DNA from: an uncultured Helicobacter sp.
GTDB lineage: Bacteria > Campylobacterota > Campylobacteria > Campylobacterales > Helicobacteraceae
Length of the DNA: 5,521 nt
Direction of reading: 5' to 3'
NCBI GenBank assembly: GCA_944325475.1
Contig: CALVAF010000043.1
Location: 1 to 5,521, forward strand
Part shown: piece by piece, positions 4,547 through 5,521 of the stretch
Numbering within the stretch: the first letter of the stretch is position 1
Layout of the letters: every line of letters starts with the position of its first letter
The notes under the pieces: model-generated
Told to the model about the DNA's origin: nothing
Databases searched by the model: none
Seen by the model: the letters and a program-made list of their open reading frames with translations, nothing else
Position numbers and translations under genes: made by a program

Positions 4547-5521
4547 TTATAGTGATTTTTTCCAGTTAAAGTATTCTAAAATAACACTAGCTTGGACCAT
4601 AATCCCTTCCTTTCTGCCGATAAAACCGAGTTTTTCTGTTGTGGTAGCTTTGACATTAACACAAAAAAGTGGAATCCCAAGAATCTCTGCAATACGCTTT
4701 TCTATGGCATTTTTATAAGGCGAGATTTTGGAAAAAAAAAAAAAAATAGTAAGGTCGGTTTGCTTGATAGTGTAGCCAACATCGGTAGCAAACTCTACGA
4801 TTTTTGCAAGGAGTTTTGCAGAATCAGCATTTTTGTAAGCTGGGTTGTTATCGGGGAACCACTCGCCAATGTCGCCTGCACCAATGCCACCTAAAATCGC
4901 ATCGCCTAAGGCATGCAAACAAACATCGCCATCGCTATGGGCGATGAGTTCATAATCACAAGGGATTTTGATTCCACCCAAAATAATTCCATTCCCTACT
5001 TTAAGCGCGTGTATGTCGCTGCCTAAGCCCACGATGCTTTTGGGGCTTGGTGGAGGGAGTTGTAGTGATTTTAAATCTTCTAAATTCGTGATTTTTTTGC
5101 CTTCTTTTGAGCCTTCTAGGAATCCCACCACACCGCCATAAGCAGCAATGGCACTGCTTTCATCAGTAAAATTGCCTTTAAGTAGGGCTTCTTTTAGAAC
5201 TTTGGTTTTACTAAGTTGGGGGGTTTGAATCACTTTGAGCTTTTCGCGATTAAGGTATTGTAATGTGCCATCATCATAAGCAATTGTGTCAGGAAGGCTC
5301 AAATAGGGTATAACACAATCATATTTGCCAAGATTTGAGAGGATTTTTGTAAAAACTTCTTTTGGCATATTGCAGCGGGCAATGTCGCTTACCAAAACCC
5401 ACTCTTCTTGCACTTTTTCAAGCGCATTTTGCAGTGATTCTTGTCGTGTTTCTCCACCTTTTGTGAGAATGAAATCTAGTTTGTAAGAATCAAGGTATTT
5501 TTGTGTGTATTTCGCTTCGTC
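4547..5521 (-). CDS. ispDF: Bifunctional IspD/IspF (MEP pathway), 5' end outside the window
   Basis: The fused enzyme makes CDP-methylerythritol (IspD) and then methylerythritol 2,4-cyclodiphosphate (IspF) in non-mevalonate isoprenoid synthesis. Only the last 324 residues are present; the frame stays open to the right edge. IspD part: GGETRQES (22-29), VLVSDIARC (42-50), IQTPQLS (98-104), TDESSAI (119-125). A Pro-rich linker near 156-160 leads into IspF: GSDIH (167-171) with metal ligands Asp169 and His171, HSDGDVCLHAL (195-205), GDIGEWFPD (216-224) and ATTTEKLGFIGRKEGI (292-307). The oddity is DLTIFFFFSKISPY (256-269): the cytidine-binding loop normally like TIIAQAPKMLPH is replaced by four Phe encoded by a 15-nt T run, with length kept and Lys265 retained. 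No internal stop or frameshift is seen. It is the first visible gene of the operon; its promoter lies outside. Confidence 0.95.
   Translation of the reverse strand, partial: DEAKYTQKYLDSYKLDFILTKGGETRQESLQNALEKVQEEWVLVSDIARCNMPKEVFTKILSNLGKYDCVIPYLSLPDTIAYDDGTLQYLNREKLKVIQTPQLSKTKVLKEALLKGNFTDESSAIAAYGGVVGFLEGSKEGKKITNLEDLKSLQLPPPSPKSIVGLGSDIHALKVGNGIILGGIKIPCDYELIAHSDGDVCLHALGDAILGGIGAGDIGEWFPDNNPAYKNADSAKLLAKIVEFATDVGYTIKQTDLTIFFFFSKISPYKNAIEKRIAEILGIPLFCVNVKATTTEKLGFIGRKEGIMVQASVILEYFNWKKSL
4732..4746. repeat. 15-nt A/T homopolymer inside ispDF
   Basis: An uninterrupted run of 15 A on the plus strand (15 T on the coding strand) covers the last two bases of an Ile codon, four Phe codons and the first base of a Ser codon (residues 259-264 of the visible IspDF part). 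At this length the frame is open; any change not divisible by three would cut off about the last 60 residues, including the ATTTEKLGF motif. It is by far the longest homopolymer in the window. Confidence 0.95.

Noticed and set aside
4521..4894. Plus-strand ORFs opposite ispDF
   Set aside because: Antisense shadows of conserved IspF sequence, with no ribosome binding sites or protein-like features.

Overview
The window looks like chromosomal DNA from a low-GC member of the Campylobacterota, most probably a Helicobacter (an enterohepatic-type species would fit). The evidence is a fused ispDF gene directly followed by an HP1021/CemR-type orphan regulator, a divergent sulfate-adenylyltransferase-like gene and pgpA. 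From memory this matches the Campylobacter jejuni order Cj1607-Cj1610, and H. pylori also has ispDF (HP1020) next to HP1021. Base composition, T-rich promoter regions and AAGGA-type ribosome binding sites agree. The genus is an inference, not a database result.

Layout. Bases 1-673 hold no convincing gene. They are AT-rich, with several inverted repeats, a G7 run and one patch (about 514-673) that is open on both strands and could be gene debris or a dispersed repeat. Bases 674-1207 (minus) encode a small putative outer-membrane lipoprotein that I cannot name. It is divergent from a membrane sensor gene at 1314-1946 (plus) of the PilJ/type IV pili methyl-accepting chemotaxis N-terminal-domain type. 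That gene is split by one in-frame TAA at 1635-1637, while the same frame stays open and family-like on both sides. The 106-bp gap between the two genes holds an extended -10 promoter candidate in each direction.

The right two thirds is one tight minus-strand operon, read from right to left: ispDF (enters from beyond 5521, ends 4547), the HP1021-like regulator (4537-3647), the ATP-sulfurylase-like protein (3669-2485, overlapping the regulator by 23 bp) and pgpA (2475-1936). Gaps are 9 nt or overlaps, and two of the ribosome binding sites overlap the previous stop codon. The operon therefore links isoprenoid precursor synthesis, a phosphorylation-independent regulator, a probable non-canonical nucleotidyltransferase relative and phosphatidylglycerol synthesis. 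PgpA ends tail to tail with the sensor gene, with an 11-bp overlap.

Most worth a second look: (i) a 15-nt homopolymer inside the IspF domain that turns the cytidine-binding loop into four phenylalanines without changing the loop length; (ii) the nonsense-split sensor gene; (iii) the ATP-sulfurylase-like protein, which keeps its zinc site and overall fold signatures but has lost the catalytic QTRNPLH and GRDHAG motifs; (iv) the regulator with Ser at the phospho-acceptor position and six cysteines. I saw no CRISPR array, tRNA, rRNA, transposase or phage gene.
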